A stretch of 64,000 bases of DNA, from the NCBI GenBank assembly GCA_027491255.1, contig JAIXWM010000155.1, positions 117,478-181,477 of the forward strand, in the 5' to 3' direction. Of this stretch, positions 8,507 through 17,151 are shown piece after piece. The notes under the pieces were generated by a model. That model had not been told where the DNA came from. It worked only from the letters and a program-made list of their open reading frames with translations, and ran no database searches. Position numbers and translations under genes: made by a program. Position 1 is the first letter of the stretch; every line of letters begins with the position of its first letter. Source of the stretch: Rubrivivax sp. Its GTDB lineage: Bacteria > Pseudomonadota > Gammaproteobacteria > Burkholderiales > Burkholderiaceae_C.

Positions 8507-9844
8507 ATGCCTGAACACGACGAAGTCACCCGCAGCGCGGACTCCGGCAGCCTGTCCTGGAGCGTATCCGGGCTGCTGCTCGCATTGACCGATGCACTGG
8601 CTGCGCGCTTCGGTTCACTGACGGTCCACGGGGAGCTGTCCGGTTGGTCGCGAGCGGCCAGCGGTCATGCGTATTTCACCGTCAAGGACGCAGACGGCGC
8701 CGCTGCATCGCTGCGTTGCGTGCTGTTCAGGCGTGCGGCGACCTTGCTCGATTTCGCGCCGGCCGACGGGCAGCGGGTGGAGGTGCGCGGCCGACTCGCC
8801 GTCTACGAGCCTCGGGGTGACCTGCAGTTCGTCGTCGAGTCCATGCGCCGTCAGGGCGCCGGAACTCTCTACGAACAATTTCTGCGTCTGCGCGCCCGCC
8901 TCGAGGCAGCAGGGCTGTTCGATCCGTCGCGCCGGCGTCCGCTGCCGTCCCATCCCTGCGCGCTGGGTGTGATCACGTCGCCTGGCGCCGCCGCTTTGCG
9001 CGACGTCGTCACGGCCTTGCGAAGACGCTCACCGCATGTCCCTGTGGTGATCTATCCCTGTCTTGTGCAGGGCGCGGAGGCGCCGGCCTCGATCGTCCGC
9101 GCCCTGCAGCAGGCCGCGGCGCGTGCCGAAGTGGACGCGCTGCTGCTCGTGCGTGGGGGCGGTTCGCTCGAGGATCTTTGGGCCTTCAACGACGAACGCG
9201 TCGTGAGGGCGATCGCCGCTTCGCCCATTCCGGTGGTCTGCGGGGTCGGCCACGAGACCGATGTGACCCTTTCGGATCTTGCCTCCGACCTGCGCGCGCC
9301 GACGCCCACCGCAGCTGCGGAACTCGCCGCCCCCCTGCGCGACGAGTTGCTGCATCGGCTCGCCGCAGTGCAGGCGCGGATGGGTCAGGGCGCGCAGAGA
9401 GCGATCGATCGGCAATCCCAGCGCCTTGATCTTCTCTCGCGGCGTGCTGGCCAGCCCGGTGGGCGGCTGGCGGCTCAGACTGAACGAATGGCTTCGCTCG
9501 GGCAGCGGCTGGGACGCGCATTGAGTACCCGCGCGCTGCTCGACGGCCAACGTCACGCTTCCCAGGAGCGTGCGCTGGCGCGGGCCGCATCGCGCGGCCT
9601 TGCGACCCAGCAAGACCGTATGAATACCCTCGCCATGCGGCTGCACGCTGTGCATCCGCAGCATGTGTTGCGTAGGGGTTATGCCTGGGTGACGGACGAG
9701 GCCGGCGTCCCGGTGCCCGGCGTCGACGCCTTGTGTGCCGGCATGACCGTCTATGCAGTCATGCACGATGGCCGGGCGCGGGCATCCGTCACGGGTACCG
9801 AGATGGATGCGCAATGGGCGCCCTCGGGCGGGCTGCGAGCATGA
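8507..9844 (+). CDS. xseA: Exodeoxyribonuclease VII large subunit
   Basis: A 445-residue protein (E. coli 456). The N-terminal OB-fold spans about 15-110 (VHGELSGWSRAASGHAYFTVKD). The catalytic domain follows with GVITSPGAAALRDV, LLVRGGGSLEDLWAFNDE and VGHETDVTLSDLASD, and the C-terminal half is helical. With XseB it degrades single-stranded DNA to oligonucleotides. I start at the ATG at 8507; an in-frame start at 8372 would add 45 residues of atypical composition. The partner xseB is not next to it in this window. Confidence 0.93.
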   Translation: MPEHDEVTRSADSGSLSWSVSGLLLALTDALAARFGSLTVHGELSGWSRAASGHAYFTVKDADGAAASLRCVLFRRAATLLDFAPADGQRVEVRGRLAVYEPRGDLQFVVESMRRQGAGTLYEQFLRLRARLEAAGLFDPSRRRPLPSHPCALGVITSPGAAALRDVVTALRRRSPHVPVVIYPCLVQGAEAPASIVRALQQAAARAEVDALLLVRGGGSLEDLWAFNDERVVRAIAASPIPVVCGVGHETDVTLSDLASDLRAPTPTAAAELAAPLRDELLHRLAAVQARMGQGAQRAIDRQSQRLDLLSRRAGQPGGRLAAQTERMASLGQRLGRALSTRALLDGQRHASQERALARAASRGLATQQDRMNTLAMRLHAVHPQHVLRRGYAWVTDEAGVPVPGVDALCAGMTVYAVMHDGRARASVTGTEMDAQWAPSGGLRA

Positions 9845-9966
9845 TGCGCGCCACGCGCTGATCGAATGCATACCCAGGCAAGGGGCGCACGCTGTCAGCC
9901 GAAGGCCTCCTGCCTACAATCAGCGGCCGCTGTGTCGGCACCAACCACTGTTTCGACAGGAGTCCC

Positions 9967-10548
9967 ATGGAACACGTCCTTCCCGCTCTGCCGTTCCCGA
10001 TCGACGCGCTCGCGCCCCATTACAGCCGCGAGACGCTCGAGTTCCACCACGGCAAGCACCACAATGCCTACGTCGTCAACCTGAACAACCTGCAGAAGGG
10101 CACGGAGTTCGAGTCCATGACGCTCGAGGACATCGTCAAGAAGTCCTCCGGCGGCATCTACAACAACGCCGCGCAGATCTGGAACCACACCTTCTTCTGG
10201 AACTGCATGAAGCCGGCCGGTGGCGGCGAGCCCACGGGCGCGCTGGCTGCAGCCATCCAGGCCAAATGGGGTTCGTACAGCGCCTTCCGCGAGGCGTTCG
10301 TCAAGTCGGCTGTGGGCAACTTCGGTTCGGGCTGGACCTGGCTCGTCAAGAAGCCCGACGGCAGCGTGGACATTGTCAACACCGGCGCTGCCGGCACGCC
10401 GCTGACCACCGCGGACAAGGCGCTGCTCACGGTCGATGTGTGGGAGCACGCCTACTACATCGACTACCGCAACCTGCGCCCGAAGTTCGTCGAGACCTTC
10501 CTCGACAAGCTCGTCAACTGGGATTTCGCAGCGCGCAACTTCGCCTGA
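9967..10548 (+). CDS. sodB: Superoxide dismutase, Fe type
   Basis: A 193-residue cytoplasmic superoxide dismutase. Metal ligands are visible: His in HHGKHHNAYV, His in WNHTFFW, and Asp and His in the DVWEHAYYIDYRN signature. The absence of an export signal and the AAGTPLTT segment favour the iron enzyme over the manganese one. A strong ribosome binding site (CAGGAG) lies 6 bases upstream. The 122-base gap after xseA suggests a separate promoter with a CTACAAT-like -10 at about 9914-9920. A strong intrinsic terminator follows. Confidence 0.96.
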   Translation: MEHVLPALPFPIDALAPHYSRETLEFHHGKHHNAYVVNLNNLQKGTEFESMTLEDIVKKSSGGIYNNAAQIWNHTFFWNCMKPAGGGEPTGALAAAIQAKWGSYSAFREAFVKSAVGNFGSGWTWLVKKPDGSVDIVNTGAAGTPLTTADKALLTVDVWEHAYYIDYRNLRPKFVETFLDKLVNWDFAARNFA

Positions 10549-10593
10549 CACTGCAACCCTGGACACCGCGTCCAGCGGCGTTCTCAGGCCATG

Positions 10594-10619
10594 AAGGGCT
10601 GGCATGTGCCAGCCCTTTT
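10594..10619 (+). terminator. Intrinsic terminator of sodB
   Basis: The arm AAGGGCTGGCA pairs with TGCCAGCCCTT over 11 bases with a very short loop (or GGGCTGGC/GCCAGCCC with an ATGT loop) and runs into TTTT. It stands 45 bases after the sodB stop. It separates sodB from the LexA-box unit downstream. Confidence 0.8.
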
Positions 10620-10736
10620 CCTTGTGCGCGCTCCTTGGTTTCGCCCGTTGCAGGACCGAGTTTTCCTTGGTGTGGACGGCTGCGAAGGGAAGGAAGGCAT
10701 CTCTGCGGATCCGCGGGCATGGTCCAGCAGCGGGGC

Positions 10737-10771
10737 TTGCCGCGAAATACTGTACACGTGTACAGTATTTC
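10737..10771 (+). promoter_or_regulatory. LexA (SOS) operator overlapping a promoter
   Basis: Positions 10744-10771 form a perfect 28-base palindrome with no mismatch. Its core is CTGT-N8-ACAG (10750-10765) inside TACTGT...ACAGTA, matching the enterobacterial LexA box CTGT-N8-ACAG. A possible sigma-70 promoter overlaps it: -35 TTGCCG at 10737-10742 and -10 TACAGT at 10761-10766, 18 bases apart, so bound repressor would block polymerase. The predicted start lies around 10772-10775. The box is seen; LexA regulation is inferred. Confidence 0.8.
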
Positions 10772-10785
10772 TCCTGCCACAGGAG
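10771..10785 (+). promoter_or_regulatory. 5' leader hairpin sequestering a ribosome binding site
   Basis: CTCCTG (10771-10776) can pair with CAGGAG (10780-10785) around a CCA loop. The 3' arm contains AGGAG, the ribosome binding site for the GTG at 10792. If transcription starts upstream of the hairpin, the site would be hidden in the mRNA; if it starts inside the 5' arm, it would be free. Confidence 0.5.
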
Positions 10786-10791
10786 TCCACC

Positions 10792-10878
10792 GTGCAACAC
10801 CTTACCTTGCGTCAGCACTACCGTCCCGACACCGAGCGCATGCCCGCCTGGCTGCGGCGTCTCTGGCTCTGGTTCTGA
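10792..10878 (+). CDS. Putative SOS-controlled 28-residue peptide
   Basis: A GTG-started frame of 28 codons, preceded by AGGAG six bases upstream and by the LexA-box promoter. I do not recognise the family. The peptide has five arginines against two acidic residues, and its last 12 residues (MPAWLRRLWLWF) are Trp-rich, cationic and hydrophobic, resembling a membrane-active segment. There is no signal peptide. By placement it would be produced only on DNA damage. It could be a small membrane toxin or regulator, or a non-functional frame behind a real LexA site that drives an RNA. A weak CGGGC/GCCCG hairpin without a T-run follows at 10886-10898. Confidence 0.5.
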   Translation: MQHLTLRQHYRPDTERMPAWLRRLWLWF

Positions 10879-11140
10879 TCGTCTTCGGGCTGCGCCCGTG
10901 AGCCGTACAGTCGCCGCCCATCTTTCATGGACGGGTCCATCACCCGGATCTGTTGTGCGGCCGCCATCTTGGGCGGCTTGGGTGCCCCGATAGCGCACCG
11001 CATCCACGATCACGGCAAGTTATCCGTTCGGCAGTCCGGCGACTGCCGTGATTCGCGCCTGCAAGCTCGTCAAAGCGGGCAGCACCGGCGAGGGCGACAT
11101 TCATGGGAACATAGGGGTCCACCCCTGGCGACAAGAGACC
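10879..11140. other. Non-coding region before the glycosyltransferase
   Basis: No convincing gene. It contains a six-base inverted repeat ATGGAC-GG-GTCCAT at 10927-10940 and GCCGCC/GGCGGC at 10960-10977. Neither is followed by a T-run. The region must hold the promoter of the glycosyltransferase-glg unit, but no clear -35/-10 pair was found. Confidence 0.5.
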
Positions 11141-12388
11141 ATGAACATCCTCTTTGTGCACCAGAATTTCCCAGGACAGTTCCCGCACCTGGCACCTGCA
11201 CTGGCGGCCCGCGGCGAGCGTGTGGTGGCGCTGCACATCAATGCCTGCCCTGCAGTGCCCGGCGTCAAGATGGTGCGCTACCAGGTCACTCCGCCGCAGC
11301 GGCCGGCCGGCCCCCACCGATGGCTTGGCGACCTCGACACCAAGGTGCACCGCGGTGAGGCCGCATGGCGGGCGGCGCGCGAACTCGATGCCGGCGGCTT
11401 CTCGCCCGACGTCATCGTGGCCCACCCGGGCTGGGGCGAGAGCCTTTTCCTGAAGGATGTGTGGCCCGCGGCGCGACTGGGTATCTACTGCGAGTTCTAC
11501 TACCGAACCGAGGGTGCGGACGTCGGCTTCGACCCCGAATTCCAGAGCGTCGAGCCTGAGCAGGCCTGCCGCCTGCGCATGAAGAACGCCAACTTCGAGT
11601 TGCACTTTCCGATGGCCCATGGCGGGTTGTCACCGACGTTGTGGCAGCGCTCGGTGTTCCCGCTGTCATTCCAGCCGCGCATCACGGTCATGCACGACGG
11701 CATCGACACAGATCGCGTGCAGCCAAACGCGCAGGCCAGCCTCAAGCTGAAGACCCGATCAGGTGCCGAGCTCGACCTGCGCCCCGGTGACGAGATCATC
11801 ACCTTCGTCAACCGAAACCTAGAGCCTTACCGCGGCTGGCACATCTTCGCCCGTGCCCTGCCGCGACTGCTGCGCGAGCGGCCGCAGGCGCGGGTTCTGA
11901 TCGTCGGTGGCGACGAGGTCAGCTACGGATCCGCGCCGCGGCCCGGCCCGGACGGTGCGCCGCGCACCTGGCGCCAGGTGATGCTCGAGGAGGTGAACGG
12001 GGGCCTGGACCATGGGCGTGTGCATTTCCTCGGTCGCATCCCTTATGGCCGCTTCGTCACGCTGCTGCAGCTGTCGATGGTGCACGTGTACCTGACCTAC
12101 CCTTTCGTGCTCAGCTGGAGCCTGCTCGAGGCCATGAGCGCTGGCTGCGCCATCGTGGCCAGCGACACCGCGCCGGTGCGCGAAGCCGTGGTCGATGGCC
12201 GAACCGGGCTGCTGGTCGACTTCTTCGATGGCGCGGCGCTTGTTCGGCAGGTGGTGGAGCTGCTCGAGCGGCCTGCGCTGCGCGCTCAACTGGGCCAGGC
12301 GGCGCGTGAGCACGCGATCGCGAACTACGACCTGCGCACCAAGTGCCTTCCCGGGCAGCTCGCATGGGTGGGCAGCCTGGCCGGCTGA
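11141..12388 (+). CDS. Glycosyltransferase family 4
   Basis: A 415-residue GT-B-fold glycosyltransferase. It opens MNILFVHQNFPGQF and carries a C-terminal Rossmann-like domain with RVLIVGGDE, VHFLGRIPYGRF and the donor-sugar motif FVLSWSLLEAMSAGCAIVAS, where the acidic residue contacts the sugar nucleotide. There are no membrane helices. The acceptor is unknown; it precedes glgC and glgA by one gap, so a link to glycogen or another glucan is possible, but envelope polysaccharide is equally plausible. I chose the ATG at 11141, which gives the family's normal N-terminus. The 139 bases to glgC hold no clear signal. Confidence 0.87.
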   Translation: MNILFVHQNFPGQFPHLAPALAARGERVVALHINACPAVPGVKMVRYQVTPPQRPAGPHRWLGDLDTKVHRGEAAWRAARELDAGGFSPDVIVAHPGWGESLFLKDVWPAARLGIYCEFYYRTEGADVGFDPEFQSVEPEQACRLRMKNANFELHFPMAHGGLSPTLWQRSVFPLSFQPRITVMHDGIDTDRVQPNAQASLKLKTRSGAELDLRPGDEIITFVNRNLEPYRGWHIFARALPRLLRERPQARVLIVGGDEVSYGSAPRPGPDGAPRTWRQVMLEEVNGGLDHGRVHFLGRIPYGRFVTLLQLSMVHVYLTYPFVLSWSLLEAMSAGCAIVASDTAPVREAVVDGRTGLLVDFFDGAALVRQVVELLERPALRAQLGQAAREHAIANYDLRTKCLPGQLAWVGSLAG

Positions 12389-12527
12389 CGCCCAGCGCGG
12401 TCGACGGTAACCCCCCAGTCCATTCAGACCATGCGCAGGCGCAGAATCAGCCTTGTCCTGGCCGTCCGCACGGGCTGCTGCCCGTAGCGCCGGCGTCTTG
12501 TACCGGAACCCTCGCCGAAAGCCGCCG

Positions 12528-13823
12528 ATGCTCACGCCCCACGACCTCGCCCAGAGCCTGGACCTTCCCAAGCGCGCTATCGCTCTCGTTCTTGCGGGTG
12601 GTCGAGGCAGCCGCCTGAAGAGCCTGACCGACAACCGCGCAAAGCCCGCGGTCCACTTCGGTGGCAAGTTCCGCATCGTCGACTTCGCACTTTCCAATTG
12701 TCTGAACTCGGGCATCCGGCGCATCGGCGTGATCACGCAGTACAAGAGCCACAGCCTGCTGCGGCATCTGCAACGGGGTTGGGCCTTCCTGCGACCGGAG
12801 ATGAACGAGTTCGTCGACCTGCTGCCAGCGCAGCAACGCGTGGACGAGGAGACCTGGTATCGCGGCACGGCCGATGCGGTCTACCAGAACCAGGACATCC
12901 TGGCCGCCTACCGCGCCGACTATGTGGTGGTGCTGGCCGGCGACCACGTCTACAAGATGAACTACGCAGTGATGCTGGCCGACCACGTGGCGATGGGGAT
13001 GGACTGCACGGTGGGCTGCATCGAAGTGGACCGCGCCTCGGCCCGCGCCTTCGGCGTGATGGCCATCGACGAGCGCCGCAACATCACCGCCTTCGTCGAG
13101 AAGCCTGAGGATCCGCCGCCGATGCCGGGCCGTCCCGACCGTGCGCTCGCCAGCATGGGCATCTACATCTTCAACGCCCGCGCCCTCTACAAGGAACTCG
13201 AGCGGGATATCGCCGACCCGAACTCCAGCCACGACTTCGGCAAGGACATCATTCCGCGCCTGGTGCTGCAGGGTCGGGCAGCCGCCCACCCCTTCGATTT
13301 GAGCTGCGTCGGGCGACGTTTGGGGTGCGAGCCCTATTGGCGCGACGCCGGCACGATCGACGCCTACTGGGATGCGAACATCGATTTGACGGCCACCGAC
13401 CCGCTGCTGAACCTCTACGACACGCGGTGGCCGATCTGGACCTACCAGCCGCAGTTGCCACCGGCAAAGTTCGTGCATAACGCGGACGACCGCCGCGGCA
13501 TGGCCATCGAATCGTTGGTCTCCGGGGGCTGCATCGTCTCAGGCTCGGTGCTGCGCAGTGTGCTCTTCTCGCAGGTTCGCGTGCATTCACACGCGCAGGT
13601 GCAATGGAGCGTGCTCCTGCCGGAGGCGACGGTGGGTCGCGGTGTGCGCTTGAACCGCACCGTGATCGACCGCGGCTGCACCATCCCGGACGGCATGGTG
13701 ATCGGGGAGAACGCCGTCGAGGACGCCAGGCGCTTCTACCGCACCGAAAGCGGCATCACCCTTGTCACACGCGAGATGCTGCATGCGTTGACGGGCGGCT
13801 TCGACGGTGTCGAGCGGCGCTGA
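12528..13823 (+). CDS. glgC: Glucose-1-phosphate adenylyltransferase (ADP-glucose pyrophosphorylase)
   Basis: A 431-residue enzyme close to the 431 of E. coli GlgC. The N-terminal nucleotidyltransferase domain starts ALVLAGGRGSRLKSLTD and includes KPAVHFGGKFRIVDF and the VLAGDHVYKM motif; a C-terminal left-handed beta-helix (from about 300) provides allosteric and oligomer contacts. It makes ADP-glucose, the committed step of glycogen synthesis. No Shine-Dalgarno is obvious before the ATG at 12528. The next gene, glgA, overlaps or closely follows, so they form an operon. Confidence 0.96.
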   Translation: MLTPHDLAQSLDLPKRAIALVLAGGRGSRLKSLTDNRAKPAVHFGGKFRIVDFALSNCLNSGIRRIGVITQYKSHSLLRHLQRGWAFLRPEMNEFVDLLPAQQRVDEETWYRGTADAVYQNQDILAAYRADYVVVLAGDHVYKMNYAVMLADHVAMGMDCTVGCIEVDRASARAFGVMAIDERRNITAFVEKPEDPPPMPGRPDRALASMGIYIFNARALYKELERDIADPNSSHDFGKDIIPRLVLQGRAAAHPFDLSCVGRRLGCEPYWRDAGTIDAYWDANIDLTATDPLLNLYDTRWPIWTYQPQLPPAKFVHNADDRRGMAIESLVSGGCIVSGSVLRSVLFSQVRVHSHAQVQWSVLLPEATVGRGVRLNRTVIDRGCTIPDGMVIGENAVEDARRFYRTESGITLVTREMLHALTGGFDGVERR

Positions 13824-13881
13824 TCGCCAAGGCCAGGAAAGCGTGACCTCGAGGGAGGACCTGTTCCCCGGCGCTGGGGCC

Positions 13882-15345
13882 ATGCGCGTGCTTCACGTGG
13901 CCGCCGAGGTCTATCCACACGTCAAGACCGGGGGTCTTGCCGACGTGGTGGGTGCACTGCCGCTTGCCCAGGCTCGCCTCGGGATCGACGCCCGACTGCT
14001 TCTGCCGGGCTTGCCGGCTCTTCGGGCGGCCCTGGAGGCGCCGCGCATCGTGGCCGACATCGGGCCCGCATTCGGAGCGGCGCGCGTCCAGTTGCTGCAC
14101 GGCCGTCTTGCGGGCGTGGATCTGCCCGTCTGGCTCGTGGACGCGCCGCTGTTGTATGCGCGCAGCGGCAACCCCTATCTACAGAGAGATGGTTCGGATT
14201 GGCCGGATAACCTGCAGCGCTTCGGGCTGCTCGGCTGGGTGGCTGCGCAGATGGCCTGCGGCCGCCTCGATCCTGACTGGACCCCCGACGTGCTGCACGC
14301 CCACGACTGGCATGCAGGCATGGCCTGCGCCTACCTGGCGGCGCATGCGTCGAGCACACGTTCGGTCTTCACGGTTCACAACCTGGCCTACCAGGGGCTT
14401 TTTCCGCATCAGGATGGAGCACTCCTGGGCTTGTCCTCTCGCTTCATGTCCTCGGCCGGCCTGGAGTTCCACGGCGAACTGTCCTTCATGAAGGCAGGCT
14501 TGAAGTTTGCCGACCGCATCACGACCGTGAGCCCGCGCTACGCGCAGGAGATGGCCACGCCCGAGTTCGGCTGCGGGCTGGACGGCGTGGTCCGTGCCCG
14601 CGCCACGGCGGTCACGGGTATCCTGAACGGCATTGACACCGCGGTCTGGAATCCGACGGCCGATCCGCTGCTGCCCAGCAGCTATGAAGCCGGAGCGTTG
14701 GAAGGCAAGGCGCGGTGCAAGGCGGCTCTCCAGGCCGAGGCTGGTCTGCAGGCGTCCGAGGCCGTGCCGGTGCTGCTCGCCTTGAGCAGGCTCACGCAGC
14801 AGAAAGGCCTGGACCTGCTGCTGCGGGCGTTGCCGGATTGGCTGGCGCTGGGCGGGCAACTTGTCATCCAGGGCAGCGGAGATCCCGGGCTGCAGCAGGC
14901 GTTTAAGGACGCAGCGCGAGCCCACCCGGGACGGGTGGCCGCGTTCATCGGCTACGACGAGGCGCGCGCACACCGTCTCGTCGCGGGGGCCGATCTGATC
15001 GCTGTTCCCTCACGCTTCGAGCCCTGTGGCCTCACACAACTCTATGGCCTGCGGTACGGCACCTTACCGGTCGTGCGTCGCGTCGGCGGGCTCGCGGACA
15101 CCGTGCACGAACGCGCCGGCAGCAGCGGCGACCTGGCCACCGCCAACGGATTCGTCTTCGAGCAGGACGACCCCGGCGAACTGGCGCAGGCCTTGCGCCG
15201 TGCAGTGTCGGCGTGGCGGGATCCGGCGCAGCGCCTCGCGCTGCAACACACGGGCATGGCCCAGGATCTCTCCTGGGCGACACCGGCGCGGGCCTACGCG
15301 TCCCTGTACGGGTCCCTCCTACAATCGCTGGGGGCTCCCGCGTGA
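13882..15345 (+). CDS. glgA: Glycogen synthase (ADP-glucose type)
   Basis: A 487-residue GT5 enzyme. The N-terminus has HVAAEVYPHVKTGGLADVVG with the ADP-glucose-binding KTGGL; DVLHAHDWHAGM is central; the C-terminal domain has SRLTQQKGLDLLL and SRFEPCGLTQLYGLRYGTLP with the catalytic Glu. It elongates alpha-1,4-glucan. I start at the ATG at 13882; an upstream in-frame start at 13807 overlapping glgC is possible but gives a non-conserved tail. No branching enzyme (glgB) is present in the window. Confidence 0.96.
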   Translation: MRVLHVAAEVYPHVKTGGLADVVGALPLAQARLGIDARLLLPGLPALRAALEAPRIVADIGPAFGAARVQLLHGRLAGVDLPVWLVDAPLLYARSGNPYLQRDGSDWPDNLQRFGLLGWVAAQMACGRLDPDWTPDVLHAHDWHAGMACAYLAAHASSTRSVFTVHNLAYQGLFPHQDGALLGLSSRFMSSAGLEFHGELSFMKAGLKFADRITTVSPRYAQEMATPEFGCGLDGVVRARATAVTGILNGIDTAVWNPTADPLLPSSYEAGALEGKARCKAALQAEAGLQASEAVPVLLALSRLTQQKGLDLLLRALPDWLALGGQLVIQGSGDPGLQQAFKDAARAHPGRVAAFIGYDEARAHRLVAGADLIAVPSRFEPCGLTQLYGLRYGTLPVVRRVGGLADTVHERAGSSGDLATANGFVFEQDDPGELAQALRRAVSAWRDPAQRLALQHTGMAQDLSWATPARAYASLYGSLLQSLGAPA

Positions 15346-15406
15346 CCGTTGCGGGTTGAGCGAATTCAGCCAGTCTGTCGTCCGTTAACTGGGGCGGGGT
15401 TGCCTT

Positions 15407-16330
15407 TCATATCAGCCCAGCACGCTTCGCCAGCACACGCAGCGTTTCGCGCTCGGCGTCATCGACCCCGAGTTGTGGCTCGCGCACCGTGGCATGAGGG
15501 AACAGGCCCTGCAGCTTCAGCACTTCCTTCATGCGCGGCCGATAGTCACGGATCGGGTCGCGCCAGCAGTAGCGCGCCAGCGGCCCCAGGCGAGCCCAGA
15601 TCGCAGCGGCCTCGTCGTAGCGGCGCTCGCGTACCAGGCGGTGCATCGCGATCAGCTGGTCGGTGGCGGTGCCGGCAAAGCCGATCAGCGCGCCGTCGCA
15701 GCCCATCACCATGGCCTCGTAGATGAAGGTGTCGCTGCCGGTCAGGATGCCCAGCTTGCGCGGCAGGCTGCGCGCCACGTCGATGGTCTGCACCGTCTTC
15801 GTGGTGTCGAACGAGGCCTCCTTCAGGCCGACGATCTGCGGGATGTCCACCAGCTCGCGCAGCGTGTTCGGCGGGAAGTCCGGCCCCCAGGCCTTGGGGA
15901 ACTGGAAGGCCACCATGGGCAGATCCAGCGCCTGGGCGAGCGTGCGGTGGTAGCGCACGATCATCTCCGAGGGCACGGGGTTGCCCAGGAAGGTGGGGAA
16001 GGGCGGGAAGATCGCGAAGCCCTCGGCGCCGGCAGCCTTGAGTTGAAGGCCCCAGGCCACCGCGTCGCGGGTGGAGCCGGCGATCAGGCCCGAGAACATC
16101 GGGCAGCGCCCGGCGACGACCGCCTTGCACAGCTGCAGGATGCGCAACTGCTCCTCGCGCGACAGCGCCGGGCCCTCGCTCGCGTCCATGTTCATCGCGA
16201 TCGCGGTGGGCCGCGCTGCCGCGATGACGTCGATGTAGCGCTCCAGCGTGGCCCAGTCGACGTCCTGGTTCGGCAGCATCGGCAGGAAGGGGGCGGCGAC
16301 GATGCCCTCGAAGACGAAGGGGGTGCTCAT
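15407..16330 (-). CDS. DapA/N-acetylneuraminate-lyase superfamily aldolase, divergent
   Basis: A 307-residue TIM-barrel protein of the dihydrodipicolinate-synthase superfamily. The Schiff-base lysine is visible in IVGLKEASFD (about 170). The tyrosine that DHDPS uses is replaced (VAFQFPKAWG where DHDPS has a YNVP-type motif), and the TTGE-type loop reads MDASEG, so it is unlikely to make dihydrodipicolinate. It overlaps the ABC ATPase by four bases (ATGA) and is the last gene of the importer operon, suggesting it cleaves or dehydrates the imported compound. Substrate unknown. Confidence 0.85.
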   Translation of the reverse strand: MSTPFVFEGIVAAPFLPMLPNQDVDWATLERYIDVIAAARPTAIAMNMDASEGPALSREEQLRILQLCKAVVAGRCPMFSGLIAGSTRDAVAWGLQLKAAGAEGFAIFPPFPTFLGNPVPSEMIVRYHRTLAQALDLPMVAFQFPKAWGPDFPPNTLRELVDIPQIVGLKEASFDTTKTVQTIDVARSLPRKLGILTGSDTFIYEAMVMGCDGALIGFAGTATDQLIAMHRLVRERRYDEAAAIWARLGPLARYCWRDPIRDYRPRMKEVLKLQGLFPHATVREPQLGVDDAERETLRVLAKRAGLI

Positions 16331-17151
16331 GCGGAGGTCTCCTGGTGCAGCACGCCGCGCGCGAGGAAGAGCTCGGTGATCTCGTGCGTGGTGCGGATGA
16401 ACTGCGGGTCCTGGCGCGCGGCCAGCCCGCGCGGGCGCGGCATCGTGATCGTGATCTCGCGCTCGATGCGCCCGGGGCGCGCCGACATCACGACCACCCG
16501 GTCGGCCAGCAGCACGGCCTCGTCGATCGAGTGGGTGATGAAGAGCACGGTCTTCTTCGTGTCGAGCCAGATCTTCTCGAGGTCCAGGCGCATCTGCTCG
16601 CGCGTCAGCGCGTCCAGCGCGCCGAAGGGCTCGTCCATCATCAGGAAGGGCGGGTCGTGGATCAGCGCGCGCACGATGGCAGTGCGCTGGCGCATGCCGC
16701 CGGAGAGCTCGCGCGGGCGCCGGTCGGTGAAGTCGCCCAGGCCGACGCGGCCCAGCAGGTCGAGCGCGCGGGTTCGGTAGGGCCGGGGGTCGAGCCCGCG
16801 CAACTCCACCTGCACGAGCACGTTGTCGAGCACGGTACGCCAGTCCAGCAGCACCGGGCTCTGGAAGACGACGCCGATGTCGGTGAGCGGGTGCCGCACC
16901 GGCGCGCCGTCGACGACGACCTCGCCGCGCGTGGGCGCGACGAGGCCGGCGATCAGGCGCAGCAGCGTGGACTTGCCGCAGCCCGAGGGCCCGACCACGG
17001 CGACGAACTCGCCGCGGGCGATCTGCAGGTCCAGCGCCGCCAGGGCTTCGGTGCGCCGACCATCGCGCTCGAAGGTCTTGCCGACCCCGCGGACGCTGAC
17101 GTAGGCCGCAGCGTCGTCACCGCCGGCTCCGCCGATGGGTCCAGCCGTCAC
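16327..17151 (-). CDS. ABC transporter ATP-binding protein (SsuB/TauB-like)
   Basis: A 274-residue ATPase with Walker A GPSGCGKST, signature LSGGMRQR, Walker B FLMMDEPFGALD and the H-loop FITHSIDEAV. This pattern is that of the nitrate/sulfonate/taurine importer class. No ATG begins the conserved region; the GTG at 17151 overlaps the binding-protein stop as GTGA and gives a natural length. It powers the permease at 18185-18979. Its sequence class fits small organic anions or pyrimidine-like solutes, but does not identify one. Confidence 0.92.
   Translation of the reverse strand: MTAGPIGGAGGDDAAAYVSVRGVGKTFERDGRRTEALAALDLQIARGEFVAVVGPSGCGKSTLLRLIAGLVAPTRGEVVVDGAPVRHPLTDIGVVFQSPVLLDWRTVLDNVLVQVELRGLDPRPYRTRALDLLGRVGLGDFTDRRPRELSGGMRQRTAIVRALIHDPPFLMMDEPFGALDALTREQMRLDLEKIWLDTKKTVLFITHSIDEAVLLADRVVVMSARPGRIEREITITMPRPRGLAARQDPQFIRTTHEITELFLARGVLHQETSA

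Noticed and set aside
10927..11358. A 143-codon frame before the glycosyltransferase
   Set aside because: It overlaps the start of the well-supported glycosyltransferase in another frame and has no ribosome binding site or conserved feature.
15407..16330. Annotation as dihydrodipicolinate synthase (dapA)
   Set aside because: Only the Schiff-base lysine is kept; the tyrosine and the threonine loop of true DapA are absent, and the gene is in an importer operon.
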